Source: an uncultured Methylococcaceae bacterium (lineage in GTDB: Bacteria > Pseudomonadota > Gammaproteobacteria > Methylococcales > Methylomonadaceae). From it: a stretch of 6,668 nt of DNA. Positions 6,571 through 6,668 of the stretch are shown one piece after another (position 1 is the first letter of the stretch; every line of letters begins with the position of its first letter). The stretch covers positions 1-6,668 of the forward strand of contig CAIMDR010000122.1 of assembly GCA_903839795.1 (NCBI GenBank). Direction: 5' to 3'. The translations under genes were made by a program, and so were the position numbers. The notes beneath the pieces were generated by a model. That model had not been told where the DNA came from, did no database searches, and saw only the letters and a list, made by a program, of their open reading frames with translations.

Positions 6571-6663
6571 TATTCACCTCCCCCTTTGAAAAAGGGGGAC
6601 TGAGGGGGATTTATCTAATAAAATCCCCCCTAACCCCTCTTTGTCAAAGAGGGGGACTGAATA
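6571..6663. repeat. 93-bp palindromic element forming three hairpins (MITE/REP-like)
   Basis: The ends are inverted: TATTCA (6571-6576) and TGAATA (6658-6663). Between them are three stems: TCCCCCTTT/AAAGGGGGA (6579-6587 with 6591-6599), GGGGGATTT/AAATCCCCC (6604-6612 with 6621-6629) and CCCCTCTTT/AAAGAGGGG (6634-6642 with 6646-6654). The two halves are imperfect reverse complements of each other, centred near 6617. Similar C-run/G-run palindromes are scattered in many bacterial genomes as non-coding repeats; I infer the same here. The 160 nt between this and the heptamer tract show no gene or other convincing structure. Confidence 0.75.
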
Positions 6664-6668
6664 ATTAC

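Overview
The window most likely comes from the chromosome of a gammaproteobacterial (type I) methanotroph of the order Methylococcales. The evidence is two genes for methylene-tetrahydromethanopterin dehydrogenase, a formaldehyde-oxidation enzyme of methylotrophs, together with an mltD / YafS-like methyltransferase / rnhA neighbourhood typical of Gammaproteobacteria. The DNA is moderately AT-rich. The order is inferred from gene content and was not tested by any search.

Layout. Positions 1-276 hold the C-terminal end of an acetyl-CoA synthetase gene cut by the window edge. A 107-nt spacer with an 8-bp inverted repeat and a possible -10 box leads into a tandem pair of mtdB-type genes (384-1292 and 1323-2228), 30 nt apart, each with a good ribosome binding site. 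A lone metallophosphoesterase gene follows (start placed at 2400, end 3080). A 325-nt gap between convergent genes (3081-3405) is filled by an imperfect palindromic repeat and a separate strong hairpin. The mltD-type gene (3406-5085) is on the minus strand and encodes a lipoprotein lytic transglycosylase with three LysM domains; it has a perfect extended -10 promoter. Divergent from it is an overlapping pair on the plus strand: a YafS-like SAM-dependent methyltransferase (5180-5896) and RNase HI (5889-6323). The last 345 nt contain no gene. They hold a two-block heptamer tandem repeat and a 93-bp palindromic element that can fold into three hairpins.

How the genes fit together. The two Mtd proteins would oxidise methylene-H4MPT to methenyl-H4MPT with NAD(P)+. 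Their Rossmann folds differ just where the adenosine ribose or its 2'-phosphate is read, so they may differ in cofactor. Acetyl-CoA synthetase, the phosphoesterase, MltD and the methyltransferase/rnhA pair are functionally separate housekeeping or unknown units.

I see no clearly new multi-gene system here. The points most worth a second look are the tandem mtd paralogues, a textbook antisense terminator inside rnhA, and the three non-coding repeat structures.
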